From Amycolatopsis sp. cg9 (GTDB lineage: Bacteria; Actinomycetota; Actinomycetes; Mycobacteriales; Pseudonocardiaceae): 64,000 nt of DNA. A program made the position numbers and the translations under genes. Location of the stretch: the NCBI RefSeq assembly GCF_041346945.1, contig NZ_CP166850.1, forward strand, positions 6,990,501-7,054,500, read 5' to 3'. The notes under the pieces were generated by a model that worked only from the letters and a program-made list of their open reading frames with translations, had not been told where the DNA came from and did not search any database. Below are positions 1 to 9,725 of this stretch, one piece after another. Positions within the stretch are counted from its first letter, which is position 1. The number at the start of each line of letters is the position of its first letter.

Positions 1-470
1 TCGAAGTGCCCGTCGACGAGGAGGTCGAGCAGGCCGTGCAGCAGGAATCCCGTGCCGCTCTTGGCGAGCTCGGGGGTGCTGTCCCAGCGCTCGGTGAGGG
101 CGTCGATGTCCGCGGTGTTGTTGTGGTGCACGGTGACCAGCACGCGGTCGGTGACGAACGCGTCGAGCTCCGAGGCCCGGAGCACGCCTTCGCCGGGGTC
201 CAGCCGGACGGCGTAGGCGGCGAGGAACGAGTGGTGGTCGTAGTGGACCAGCTTCGGCCGCTGGTGGTCGTCGTCGAGGACCGACGCGACGGCGAGGGGG
301 TGCAGCCCCAGTTCCGCGGTGAGCGCGGCCAGGTCCGCTTCGGTGGGGGCGTCGAGGTCCAGCCAGAGCGTCACGGCCGGGTCGGCGAGGTGCCGGGTGG
401 CGTCCGCGACGGAGAGGTTCTCCCGCTCCAGGACACCACTGCGGTACAGGCGGCTCCGGCTCGCGGACAT
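1..470 (-). CDS. CorA-family Mg2+/metal-ion channel, N-terminal part
   Basis: The visible 156 residues match the cytosolic N-terminal domain of CorA-type divalent cation channels. They include a DLDAPTEADL start of the alpha/beta domain, a HPLAVASVLDDDHQRPK stretch and a later VLVTVHHN strand. The pore helices and the GMN signature would lie beyond position 1, so transport function cannot be checked here. The ATG at 470 overlaps the stop of the upstream zinc-ribbon gene by one base (TGATG), so the two are probably translated from one transcript driven by the tandem boxes at 969-1006. Family assignment is good; the transported ion (Mg, Co or Ni) is unknown. Confidence 0.8.
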   Translation of the reverse strand, partial: MSASRSRLYRSGVLERENLSVADATRHLADPAVTLWLDLDAPTEADLAALTAELGLHPLAVASVLDDDHQRPKLVHYDHHSFLAAYAVRLDPGEGVLRASELDAFVTDRVLVTVHHNNTADIDALTERWDSTPELAKSGTGFLLHGLLDLLVDGHF

Positions 471-913
471 CAGCGGTCGGCCGCGGCGGCCAGGCTGGCG
501 CGGCACGCGCGGACCAGCTGGCGGGTCGCGCGGGTGGCCGGGGTCCCGCCACAGGACGGGCAGCGCACCGCGACGTCGCCGGCCAGCTGGTCGATCGCGA
601 CGTTCAGCGCGCACTCGCACTCGCGGCACCAGCGCGTGCCGGTGACGATGACGACGTGCAGCGGCGAGGCGACGCAGTCGTGCAGCCAGCGCCGGTGCGT
701 GCGGCACGTGACGCGCTCCAGCGGGTCCAGACCGTCCTCTTCGGACCGGTCCTCGGTCGTCAGCGCCAGTGCCAGGCGGTGGTCGGAGACGCCGGCGTAG
801 CGGGGTGCCACGAAGTCCGCCGGCCGCAGCGCGAGGCGGTCCCGGCGGTTGCGGCGGGCGGTCTCGGCCGTCGTCGCCGGGGCGAATCCACCGGAGGAGT
901 TTCGGCTTTCCAT
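470..913 (-). CDS. Zinc-ribbon-like hypothetical protein
   Basis: This 147-residue protein has no signal peptide or membrane segment. Its C-terminal half is cysteine-rich: CRTHRRWLHDC, then WCRECEC, then RCPSCGG and a final RAC, spaced like one or two zinc ribbons. The N-terminal third is basic and probably disordered. I do not recognise a named family. It is the first gene after the tandem DosR-type boxes at 969-1006 and is coupled to the CorA gene downstream by a one-base overlap. The cysteines suggest a zinc-binding, perhaps nucleic-acid-binding, role, but that is inference only. Confidence 0.65.
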   Translation of the reverse strand: MESRNSSGGFAPATTAETARRNRRDRLALRPADFVAPRYAGVSDHRLALALTTEDRSEEDGLDPLERVTCRTHRRWLHDCVASPLHVVIVTGTRWCRECECALNVAIDQLAGDVAVRCPSCGGTPATRATRQLVRACRASLAAAADR

Positions 914-968
914 GATGGGCCTCGCTTTCGTCTGGACCCAGACTCCGCCGCGGGTGACCGGGCGACGA

Positions 969-1006
969 GGGCCGGACCGTCCTCGTTCGCGGGGCCGAAA
1001 GTCCCC
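969..1006. promoter_or_regulatory. Tandem DosR/OsdR-type boxes upstream of the zinc-ribbon/corA unit
   Basis: The strong box is GGGGCCGAAAGTCCCC at 991-1006. A weaker copy, GGGCCGGACCGTCCT, sits at 969-983, centred about 22 bp away. They lie roughly 60-90 bp upstream of the leftward start at 913, the usual place for DosR-activated promoters. Found by eye. Confidence 0.6.
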
Positions 1007-1027
1007 GCTTCTACGGTCGCCGGTCTT

Positions 1028-2038
1028 TCAGCGGCCGCGCAGCTCGGTCGGCACCGGAAGCCCGGCGCCGTAGGGGTGGGCCGGCGGTCGCAGGACCTCA
1101 CCGATCGGGCGGCGCGGCGTCGCCGGCAGCGGACCGGCGCCCTCGGGGAGGTAGCCGATGCGGACGACGAGCTGGGGCTGCAGCGCGCCGCCGAGGACGC
1201 AGTCGCGGATCAGGCCGCGGGTGCTGGCCAGTTCCAGCGGCTCCGTGATCAAGCAGGACGCGAGGTTCAGCCGGGTCGCGGTCAGCAGCAGCGCACTCGC
1301 CGCTTCGCCCGCGCGGAGCCGGTCGGCCGGTTCGTCGGCCCGGGTGGCCAGCACGCCCAGGACCGCGCCGTCCGGTCCGGTGGTGTCGGCGAGCTGCGCG
1401 TCGGCGAAGTCACGGACCCGCGGTGCGGCGGTGGCCGCCTGGACCGCGTTCTGCGCCGGCACCCCGTCCGGGCTGTAGCGCCGGCCGCTCCAGGCCGCGA
1501 GCTCGATGCCGTAGTCCGCGTCGGCCCGGTGGAGTTCCTGGGCCGCCACGGCCGCGCCGGTCAGCGCCGAGAGCCGCGGAGCGTCGTCCAGGAAGCGCAC
1601 CAGCGCGCCGCGGTCGGTGGCGCTCTTCGCGAGGAACACCTGGTCGCGCACCAGCAACGGGCGCTGGGCGAACCGGCGGCGGTCCGACCGGCGGCGCGGG
1701 ATCGCCGCGGCGAGGGCGATGTCGCCGTCGCGGGTGTCGTGGGGGACCAGCACGATCCGGGCCGGCACGCCGGGCTCGGGCAGCCGCTCGATCTGCGCGG
1801 CCCAGCCGAGCGCGGCGGCCGCGACGGTGAAGTGGTGGAGCACGCACCCGCAGCTGATGAGCAGGTCGCGCCCGTCGGGGTCGGTGTTCCGCAGGTGCCG
1901 GCCGGCGTCGGCGCGCAGCTCGACCGTGCGGCCGCTGAACCGCCAGTCCCACGGCTGCGTGTTGTGCACCGACGGTGCGCGCACGGCCAGCGCGATGGCC
2001 GCCCTCACCGTGTACGCATCGGGCAGGTTCTGGTCCAT
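1028..2038 (-). CDS. Acg-type nitroreductase-family protein
   Basis: This 336-residue protein belongs to the Acg family (Rv2032, Rv3131 and Rv3127 of M. tuberculosis), a diverged branch of FMN-dependent nitroreductases in the DosR regulon. The diagnostic N-terminal block VRAPSVHNTQPW is present, as are the DPDGRDLLISCG segment and a RIGYLPEGAGPLPATPRR tail. The start is the ATG at 2038, because GAGGAGG precedes it at good spacing; the open frame continues further upstream but without a ribosome site. Known family members bind or sequester FMN and their substrate is unclear. It is one of four paralogues here (also at 26586, 34440 and 52612). A box at 2130-2144 lies about 95 bp upstream. Confidence 0.85.
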   Translation of the reverse strand: MDQNLPDAYTVRAAIALAVRAPSVHNTQPWDWRFSGRTVELRADAGRHLRNTDPDGRDLLISCGCVLHHFTVAAAALGWAAQIERLPEPGVPARIVLVPHDTRDGDIALAAAIPRRRSDRRRFAQRPLLVRDQVFLAKSATDRGALVRFLDDAPRLSALTGAAVAAQELHRADADYGIELAAWSGRRYSPDGVPAQNAVQAATAAPRVRDFADAQLADTTGPDGAVLGVLATRADEPADRLRAGEAASALLLTATRLNLASCLITEPLELASTRGLIRDCVLGGALQPQLVVRIGYLPEGAGPLPATPRRPIGEVLRPPAHPYGAGLPVPTELRGR

Positions 2039-2129
2039 CGCTTCCTCCTCGGGTCGGTCCGCACCCCCATGCTCGCCGGGGCGGCCCCGGGCTCCCAGAG
2101 CCGAAGTGCTTCCACCCCGGGCCGCGGTT

Positions 2130-2144
2130 GAGGCCCTTGGACTC
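2130..2144. promoter_or_regulatory. DosR/OsdR-type box between nitroreductase and metal ATPase
   Basis: GAGGCCCTTGGACTC, complement GAGTCCAAGGGCCTC, resembles the box at 35956. It lies in the divergent region between the nitroreductase start (2038) and the ATPase start (about 2323), so it could serve both. The rest of the 284-bp gap shows nothing else recognisable. Confidence 0.5.
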
Positions 2145-2322
2145 TTTCCCGCTCGCGGCGGGCGGCCGACCCTGGACGTCCGATCCGCTCGCCGGGAGGA
2201 AGCCGTGCCGCACCCGACCGATCCCTTCGCCCACGCGGACGACACCGCGCGCGCGGTCCGCCGGCCCGGCCACGTGCCGAAGCCGGCGTCCGTCGTGCCG
2301 GTCACGGGTGACGGGGGCCGTC

Positions 2323-4602
<2,280 letters not shown>

Positions 4603-4620
4603 GCCGGCCTCCCACCAGCG

Positions 4621-4673
4621 GTCTCGAACGAGTCATTCAGGACGTGCGAAGACCTGAATGACTCATTCGAGAC
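4621..4673. terminator. Large hairpin terminator between convergent genes
   Basis: Two 21-base arms (4621-4641 and 4653-4673) pair with one mismatch around an 11-base loop. The arm core is GAGTCATTCAGG against CCTGAATGACTC. It lies 18 bp after the ATPase stop and 18 bp before the end of the leftward protease gene, so it probably ends transcription in both directions. It is far less GC-rich than its surroundings and has no T-run. Confidence 0.75.
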
Positions 4674-4691
4674 GCCGGGCGCGGGCACCGG

Positions 4692-5834
4692 TCACGGCAC
4701 CCGGGGCCGCGCGTCGGTGGCGAGCACCGCCAGCTCCAGCGTGCGGGCGATGTCGTCCGGGCTCACGACGCCCACGAGCGCGCCGTCCTCGACCACCAGC
4801 GCCAGGTCCTGCCCGGGCCGGTCGCCGAGCCGGCCGAGGATCGCCGTCAGGGGGACGTCGGGGCCGGTGACCAGGCAGCGCGGCGGCTTGACGCAGACGT
4901 CCTCGACGCGCGTCGAAGCGCGGGCCTGCGCCGGCACCCGGGCCAGCGCGGCCAGGCTGACGATCCCGACCGGGCGGCCGTCGAACGAGACGACCGGGTA
5001 GGTGCGGAACCGGCGGGTGGCCGCCTGCTCGGCGAACGCCCGCACGGTGAACCAGCCCGGCGCGGTCTCCGGGTGCGGGGTCATGACCTCGCTCAGCCGG
5101 AGCCGGCCGAGCACCTCGCGCGCCGGGCCGGTCGCGAGCTCGGCGCGGGCGCTGAAGCCGAGGAACCAGCCGATGCCGACCAGCCACACCCCGGCGAAGC
5201 TGCCGAACCACAGCAGCTCCACCAGCCCGATGCCGGCGAGCACCAGGCCGAGGACGTTGCCCGAGCGGGCGGCCACGGCCTGGGCCCGCCGCTTGTCGGC
5301 GGTGCGCTGCCAGACGACGGCCTGGAGGATCCGGCCGCCGTCGAGCGGCGAGCCGGGGAGCAGGTTGAACACCGCCAGGACGAGGTTCGTCCAGCCGAGC
5401 CAGGTCAGGGTGACGATCACGACCGCGGGGACGGCGGTGGGCAGCAGCAGGCCGAGACCGAGGAACCCGCCGCCGGCCAGCAGGCTCGCCAGGGGGCCGG
5501 CGACGGCGACCGCGAAGGACGTCCTGGGGTCCGGGGGCTCGCCGGGCAGCTCCGTGCTGCCGCCGAGCAGCCACAGGGTGATGCGGTCGACGGCGAGCCC
5601 GCGGTGCCGCGCGACGAGCGCGTGGCCGAGCTCGTGCGCCAGCAGCGACGCGAGGAACACGACGGCGCCGGCGATCCCGGTCGCCCAGTACACGAACGCC
5701 GGCTGCCCCGGCGCCGCCTCCGGCAGGAGGGACTGCGCCAGCAGTTCGGCGAGCAGGGCCATGATCAGGAGCACGGACCAGTGCGCGCCGACGCGGATAC
5801 CGGCCGGGCGCCCGAGCGGGAACGTGGCATGCAT
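4692..5834 (-). CDS. Site-2 (M50) membrane protease with CBS pair
   Basis: This 380-residue integral membrane zinc protease resembles DosR-regulated Rv2625c. HELGH at residues 67-71 gives two zinc ligands and the catalytic Glu, and NLLPGSPLDGGR (about 157-168) gives the third ligand, D165. Six or so hydrophobic segments fill residues 18-220. The C-terminal 150 residues form two CBS motifs beginning at LSEVMTPHPETAPGW and VEDVCVKPPRC, likely nucleotide-sensing. The start is the ATG at 5834; the open frame upstream is antisense to the polyphosphate kinase. It is transcribed divergently from PPK2 across the box at 5893. The substrate is unknown; the family cuts anti-sigma factors or membrane regulators. 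Confidence 0.87.
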   Translation of the reverse strand: MHATFPLGRPAGIRVGAHWSVLLIMALLAELLAQSLLPEAAPGQPAFVYWATGIAGAVVFLASLLAHELGHALVARHRGLAVDRITLWLLGGSTELPGEPPDPRTSFAVAVAGPLASLLAGGGFLGLGLLLPTAVPAVVIVTLTWLGWTNLVLAVFNLLPGSPLDGGRILQAVVWQRTADKRRAQAVAARSGNVLGLVLAGIGLVELLWFGSFAGVWLVGIGWFLGFSARAELATGPAREVLGRLRLSEVMTPHPETAPGWFTVRAFAEQAATRRFRTYPVVSFDGRPVGIVSLAALARVPAQARASTRVEDVCVKPPRCLVTGPDVPLTAILGRLGDRPGQDLALVVEDGALVGVVSPDDIARTLELAVLATDARPRVP

Positions 5835-5892
5835 CCCCCGACCGTCCTCGCGGGAGCGGACGACCGGGAGGGCCGCAGCGCCCCCGGCGAAA

Positions 5893-5906
5893 GGACCAAA
5901 GGCCCC
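5893..5906. promoter_or_regulatory. DosR/OsdR-type box, divergent promoter of M50 protease and PPK2
   Basis: GGACCAAAGGCCCC lies about 60 bp from both the leftward protease start (5834) and the rightward PPK2 start (5964). A weaker GGGCCGCAGCGCCCC is centred about 22 bp away at 5870-5884. Placement suits bidirectional activation. Confidence 0.5.
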
Positions 5907-5963
5907 GGCGGCGCCGACGTCCGGCCGCAGACCGCCGCGGGCCCCGCTTCGTAGCGTCGGGGT

Positions 5964-6776
5964 ATGGGCCACAAGAACAAGGCGCGGATCCCGCGGCCGG
6001 TCTACGAGCAGGAGCTGCTGCGGCTGCAGGCCGAACTGGTCAAGCTTCAGGAATGGGTGCGCCACGAAGGGGCCCGCCTGGTGGTGGTCTTCGAGGGCCG
6101 CGACGCCGCCGGCAAGGGCAGCACGATCAAGCGCGTCACCGAGCACCTCAACCCGCGGGTGGTGCGGATCGCCGCGCTGCCGAGCCCGACCGAGCGCGAA
6201 CGGACGCAGTGGTACTTCCAGCGCTACATCGAGCACCTGCCCGCCGCGGGGGAGATCGTCCTGTTCGACCGCAGCTGGTACAACCGCGCCGGCGTCGAGC
6301 GCGTGATGGGGTTCTGCACCCCGGAGGAGCACCGGCGGTTCCTGCAGCAGTGCCCGATCTTCGAACGCCTGCTCGTCGACGACGGCATCCTGCTGCGCAA
6401 GTACTGGTTCTCGGTCAGCCTCGACGAGCAGGAGCGGCGGTTCACCGCGCGCATCGACGACCCGATGCGCCGCTGGAAGCTCTCGACGATCGACCTGCAG
6501 TCGGTGACGCACTGGGAGGACTACTCGCGGGCGAAGGACGACATGTTCGTGCACACCGACACCGCCGAATCCCCGTGGCACGTGGTGGAAAGCGAGGAGA
6601 AGCGGCGCGGGCGGCTGAACATGATCGCGCACCTGCTTTCGAGCGTGCCCTACTACGAGGTGTCCCGGCAGGCGGTTTCGCTGCCGCCGAGGCCGGAGCC
6701 GACCGGCTACTTCCGCCCCGACCGGCGGTTGCAGACCTACGTTCCCGACCACGCGGCGACCCTGCTGCCGCGCTGA
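5964..6776 (+). CDS. ppk2: Polyphosphate kinase 2 (PPK2 family)
   Basis: This 270-residue soluble enzyme transfers phosphate between polyphosphate and nucleotides. Walker A is FEGRDAAGKGS at residues 43-53. The Walker B-like block FDRSWYNRAG (D102) and the lid region RRWKLSTIDLQS follow, as in single-domain PPK2. The length is normal for a one-domain member. Family members differ in whether GDP/ADP or AMP is preferred, and I cannot tell which applies. It is divergent from the M50 protease across a box and is followed 19 bp later by a small hypothetical gene. Together with the CHAD protein (12718) and the phosphate transporter (17791) it points to polyphosphate use as an energy reserve during hypoxia. 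Confidence 0.9.
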   Translation: MGHKNKARIPRPVYEQELLRLQAELVKLQEWVRHEGARLVVVFEGRDAAGKGSTIKRVTEHLNPRVVRIAALPSPTERERTQWYFQRYIEHLPAAGEIVLFDRSWYNRAGVERVMGFCTPEEHRRFLQQCPIFERLLVDDGILLRKYWFSVSLDEQERRFTARIDDPMRRWKLSTIDLQSVTHWEDYSRAKDDMFVHTDTAESPWHVVESEEKRRGRLNMIAHLLSSVPYYEVSRQAVSLPPRPEPTGYFRPDRRLQTYVPDHAATLLPR

Positions 6777-6795
6777 ACCCGAGGAGGAGAAAGCC

Positions 6796-6987
6796 GTGGA
6801 CGACAAGGAAAAGGCGGCCATCGAGGCCGAAGCCCGCCGGGAGGTCGCCGAGCGCGACCGGCGGGGCCCGAAGCTGGGCCGCTACCTCTACGCGGTCGAG
6901 CACCACGCGATCAAGGAGAACGAGGAAGACGTCGTGCCGGCCGCCGAGGACGAGCCGCGGCGGCCGGTGGCGGATCCTCAGTCCTGA
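6796..6987 (+). CDS. Small charged hypothetical protein
   Basis: This protein has 63 residues and no recognised family. It is highly charged (opening MDDKEKAAIEAEARREV), probably a helix followed by an acidic disordered tail. It starts at GTG 6796, just after a strong GAGGAGGA ribosome site, 19 bp behind PPK2, so it is very likely cotranscribed. Its last 10 bases overlap the 3' end of the opposing gene. Function unknown. Confidence 0.65.
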   Translation: MDDKEKAAIEAEARREVAERDRRGPKLGRYLYAVEHHAIKENEEDVVPAAEDEPRRPVADPQS

Positions 6988-7595
6988 TCGGTGCGCGCGT
7001 AGGCCGCGACCGCCCGCCGCCGGGCGTTCGCGGCCACCGTGCGGACCAGGGCCGTGTGGAAGGACCCGAGCGCGGGGCGGGCGAAGCGCCAGTGCCGGCG
7101 GAACTTCAGCCAGCTTTCCGGGTCGGTCATCGCGACCCTCGTGTGCACGGTCAGCAGCGTGCGGTGCGGGCCGTACGGGATGGCCGACACGGCCATGACG
7201 AGCTTGCCGTAGCCGGGTTCGGCGAACCCGGCGAAGTCTTCCGCCTCGACGCGCCGCCACGGGATCACCGGCTTCCAGAACCGGCCCGCGACGCCCAGGG
7301 CGAACTCGCTGCCCGGCCGGTCGCCGAGCAGGACCCACTCCGAGCCGGCGTCGAGGTCGTCGGGGGTGAGCCGGGTCGGTCGCCGCGGCGGGCCGTGGCG
7401 CCGGTGGTGCCGGCGCTCGGGCAGCGCGCGCACCCAGCCGGCGACGCCCACGATCCCGCCGCCGACGTCGGTGAAGTCGAGTTCGCGCGCGGCCGCGTAG
7501 GTCTCCTTCACCGGCGCGTCGACGATGGCGGTGCGCACCAGCTCGAAGTGCGGGTGCCGGAGGAAGTGGTCGATCAGGAGGTCAGGTCCGGTCAT
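6978..7595 (-). CDS. SRPBCC-like hypothetical protein
   Basis: This 205-residue soluble protein opens HPHFELVRTAIVDAPVKET and has alternating strands with a long C-terminal helix, DPESWLKFRRHW. The layout fits the START/SRPBCC ligand-binding fold, but the family is not certain. A low-complexity RRHHRRHGPPRR loop sits near residue 60. It is transcribed alone, convergent with and overlapping (10 bp) the small gene at 6796. Tandem boxes at 7631-7667 lie 36-72 bp upstream and are shared with the divergent Usp gene, so it is probably part of the same regulon. Confidence 0.65.
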   Translation of the reverse strand: MTGPDLLIDHFLRHPHFELVRTAIVDAPVKETYAAARELDFTDVGGGIVGVAGWVRALPERRHHRRHGPPRRPTRLTPDDLDAGSEWVLLGDRPGSEFALGVAGRFWKPVIPWRRVEAEDFAGFAEPGYGKLVMAVSAIPYGPHRTLLTVHTRVAMTDPESWLKFRRHWRFARPALGSFHTALVRTVAANARRRAVAAYARTDQD

Positions 7596-7630
7596 CGCTC
7601 CAGCGTCGGTGAACGCCGGCCGGGCGGCTG

Positions 7631-7667
7631 GCGGATTTGGTCCCCGGTGAAAGGGACTTCGTGCTCT
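7631..7667. promoter_or_regulatory. Tandem DosR/OsdR-type boxes, divergent promoter
   Basis: GCGGATTTGGTCCCC (7631-7645) and GGGACTTCGTGCTCT (7653-7667) have centres 22 bp apart. They sit between the leftward SRPBCC-like gene (start 7595) and the rightward tandem Usp gene (start 7730). Confidence 0.55.
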
Positions 7668-7729
7668 GACCGGCGAGTACGCCCGCCCGCCATGCTGGCC
7701 GCAGGAAACCGCGACGGCAGGAGGACCCG

Positions 7730-8539
7730 ATGAGTGCGACCGCGACCCGGCCCGTGGTCGCCGGGGTGGATGCCTCGGCGGCTTCGCTCGCCGCGATCCG
7801 GTGGGCCGCCAGGGAAGCGGCGTACCGCGACACGACGCTGCGGTTGCTGCACGCCTGCGTCTTCGAAAGCGCGCCGGCCCGGGTGCACGACGAGTCGGAA
7901 CTGCTGCTGGAGCACGTCCACCGCGCGCTCCGCCGCGGCACCGAGATCGCCCGCGAAACGGCTCCGGGAGTCCAGGTGGAGACCCAGGTCCGGCTCGGCA
8001 TCGCGACGGACCTGCTGCTGGCCGAATCGGCGGACGCGGGCCTCGTCGTCCTGGGCTCCCACGGCCTGGGTGGGCTGCGCGGCGCCCTGATCGGCTCGGT
8101 GGCCCTGCGGGTCGCCGCCGGGGCCGCGTGCCCCGTCGTGGTCGTGCGCGGGCACTCCGGCCCGGGCGGCCCCGTGGTCGCCGGGCTGGATGCGACCGAG
8201 TCGAGCGAACACGCGCTGCAGTTCGCGCTCGAGGAGGCGTCGGCGCGCCGCGCGCCCGTGCTCGTCGTGCACGCCTTCACCGACGGTACCGAGGCCACCG
8301 GGCAGCGGGGCCTGGAAGCGCGCGTCGCGACCTGGGCCCGGAAGTACCCGGCGCTGACGATTTCTTCGCGCGCGGTACGGGACCGGAATCCGTCGCACGC
8401 CCTCCTGGAAGCGGCGCCCTCGGCCCAGCTGATCGTCGTCGGCACCCGCGGCCGCGGCCCGGTCGCCGGCGGGGTGCTGGGTTCGACCGGGAACGCCCTG
8501 CTCTCGCACGCGGTCTGCCCGGTCGCGGTCGTGCACTGA
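7730..8539 (+). CDS. Universal stress protein, tandem Usp domains
   Basis: This 269-residue protein has two Usp domains, as in DosR-regulated Rv2005c and Rv1996. Each domain keeps the ATP-binding glycine pattern: GSHGLGGLRGALIGS in the first and GTRGRGPVAGGVLGS in the second. Both open with the usual VxGVD/VAGLD strand. Such proteins bind ATP and are thought to slow growth under hypoxia; no catalytic activity is implied. It opens a long rightward gene series whose next gene, a CBS-BON protein, begins 11 bp downstream. It is one of seven Usp proteins in the window. Confidence 0.92.
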   Translation: MSATATRPVVAGVDASAASLAAIRWAAREAAYRDTTLRLLHACVFESAPARVHDESELLLEHVHRALRRGTEIARETAPGVQVETQVRLGIATDLLLAESADAGLVVLGSHGLGGLRGALIGSVALRVAAGAACPVVVVRGHSGPGGPVVAGLDATESSEHALQFALEEASARRAPVLVVHAFTDGTEATGQRGLEARVATWARKYPALTISSRAVRDRNPSHALLEAAPSAQLIVVGTRGRGPVAGGVLGSTGNALLSHAVCPVAVVH

Positions 8540-8550
8540 AAGGAACTGCG

Positions 8551-9162
8551 GTGAAGGCACGGGACATCATGACGAGGCCGGTCGTGCGGGTCGGCCCGGG
8601 AACCCCGGTCCGCGAAGCGATCGTGCTGCTCACCGAGCACTGCGTCGCCGCCCTGCCGGTGGTGGGTGACGACGACGCGGTGCTCGGCGTGTTCACCGAA
8701 GCCGACGCGCTGCGCAGCGGCGTCCCCGGAACGGGACCGGCGCCGGACGTGCTGGTGTGCTCGGTGATGACGGCGCCCGCCGAGACGGTCGGGCTCGACA
8801 CCGACGTCACCGAGATCGCCCGGCGCATGCTGGGCGACCGGTTGCGCAGCATCCCGGTGGTCGACGACGGCGTGCTCGTCGGCATCGTCAGCCGCCGCGA
8901 CATGCTGAGCCCCCTGGTGCGCCAAGACGATTCGATCGCTTCGCACCTCAACGCGCTGCTGTCCGACTACGCCGGTCATCGCGACCGGTGGGCCGTCTCC
9001 GTCACCGGCGGGATGGTGACGATCCGCGGCGTGTTCCACGACGAGGCCGAACGCCGCGTCGTGACCGCGCTGGCCAAGACGGTCCACGGCGTCGTCGGCG
9101 TGGAGCTCTGGGAAGAGGCCTCGGTGACTTTCGGCGAGACCCGCGGGGTCGTTGGCCCCTAA
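8551..9162 (+). CDS. CBS-pair protein with C-terminal BON domain
   Basis: This 203-residue protein begins with two CBS motifs (VKARDIMTRPVV and VCSVMTAPAETV), each followed by a PVVxDD block, then a BON domain (WAVSVTGGMVTIRG) from about residue 145. CBS pairs bind adenine nucleotides and BON domains are linked to membranes or oligomers; the combination resembles Hrp1 (Rv2626c) with an added BON. It starts at GTG 8551, preceded by AAAGGAA. The last codons overlap a DosR-type box at 9145-9159 serving the flavodoxin gene. Paralogues lie at 13917, 37180 and 39144. Confidence 0.88.
   Translation: MKARDIMTRPVVRVGPGTPVREAIVLLTEHCVAALPVVGDDDAVLGVFTEADALRSGVPGTGPAPDVLVCSVMTAPAETVGLDTDVTEIARRMLGDRLRSIPVVDDGVLVGIVSRRDMLSPLVRQDDSIASHLNALLSDYAGHRDRWAVSVTGGMVTIRGVFHDEAERRVVTALAKTVHGVVGVELWEEASVTFGETRGVVGP
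9145..9159. promoter_or_regulatory. DosR/OsdR-type box inside the 3' end of the CBS-BON gene
   Basis: GGGGTCGTTGGCCCC lies within the last codons of the CBS-BON gene, about 36 bp upstream of the flavodoxin ATG at 9195. It probably gives the flavodoxin operon its own promoter. Both half-sites are well kept. Confidence 0.55.
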
Positions 9163-9194
9163 GCCGGCCGGCCCCCGCGCGCGAGCCTGGGAGC

Positions 9195-9725
9195 ATGAGA
9201 ATCCTCGTCGCGGTGGCCACCCGGCATGGCGCCACCAGGGAAATCGCCGAAAGCATCGCCACGGCGGCCGGTGCCGCGCTGACCGACGCCGGGATGTGGT
9301 CGCAGATCGAGGTCCGGGACGCGAGCCTGGTCAGCTCGGTCGACGGCTTCGACGCCGTGGTCTTCGGCTCCGCCGTCTACATGGGACGCTGGCTCGAGCC
9401 GGCCGCGAAGTTCGCGGAAGCCTTCGAGGAAGAGCTGCGCCGGGTCCCGGTCTGGGTGTTCTCCAGCGGACCCGTCGGCGAGCGGGACCACCCGGCCGAC
9501 GAACCGGCCGGCGCCGCCGACGTGGTGCTGCGGCTCGGGGCCCGGGGGCACCGGCTCTTCGGCGGCCGGATCGACCGCCACTCGCTGCACTTCGCGGAAC
9601 GCGCCATGGTCGCGGCCCTGCGGGTCGCGGACGGCGACTACCGCGACTGGCCGTCGATCCGGGCCTGGGGCCGGGAGATCGGCCTGAGCCTGGCGAAGGC
9701 CGAAGTGGCGGGGAGCGCGTCATGA
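9195..9725 (+). CDS. Flavodoxin-domain protein
   Basis: This 176-residue FMN-binding flavodoxin fold begins MRILVAVATRHGATREIAES, with the phosphate-binding loop ATRHGATRE, followed by FGSAVYMGRWLEPA. The protein matches the HemG/flavodoxin-like group of actinobacteria rather than a small electron-carrier flavodoxin. It could oxidise protoporphyrinogen or act as an oxidoreductase; this is not resolved. Its stop overlaps the ATG of the DUF4389 gene (ATGA at 9722-9725), so the two are translationally coupled. Confidence 0.8.
   Translation: MRILVAVATRHGATREIAESIATAAGAALTDAGMWSQIEVRDASLVSSVDGFDAVVFGSAVYMGRWLEPAAKFAEAFEEELRRVPVWVFSSGPVGERDHPADEPAGAADVVLRLGARGHRLFGGRIDRHSLHFAERAMVAALRVADGDYRDWPSIRAWGREIGLSLAKAEVAGSAS

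Noticed and set aside
5835..6821. N-terminal extension of the M50 protease frame upstream of 5834
   Set aside because: It is antisense to PPK2; the family begins at the ATG at 5834.
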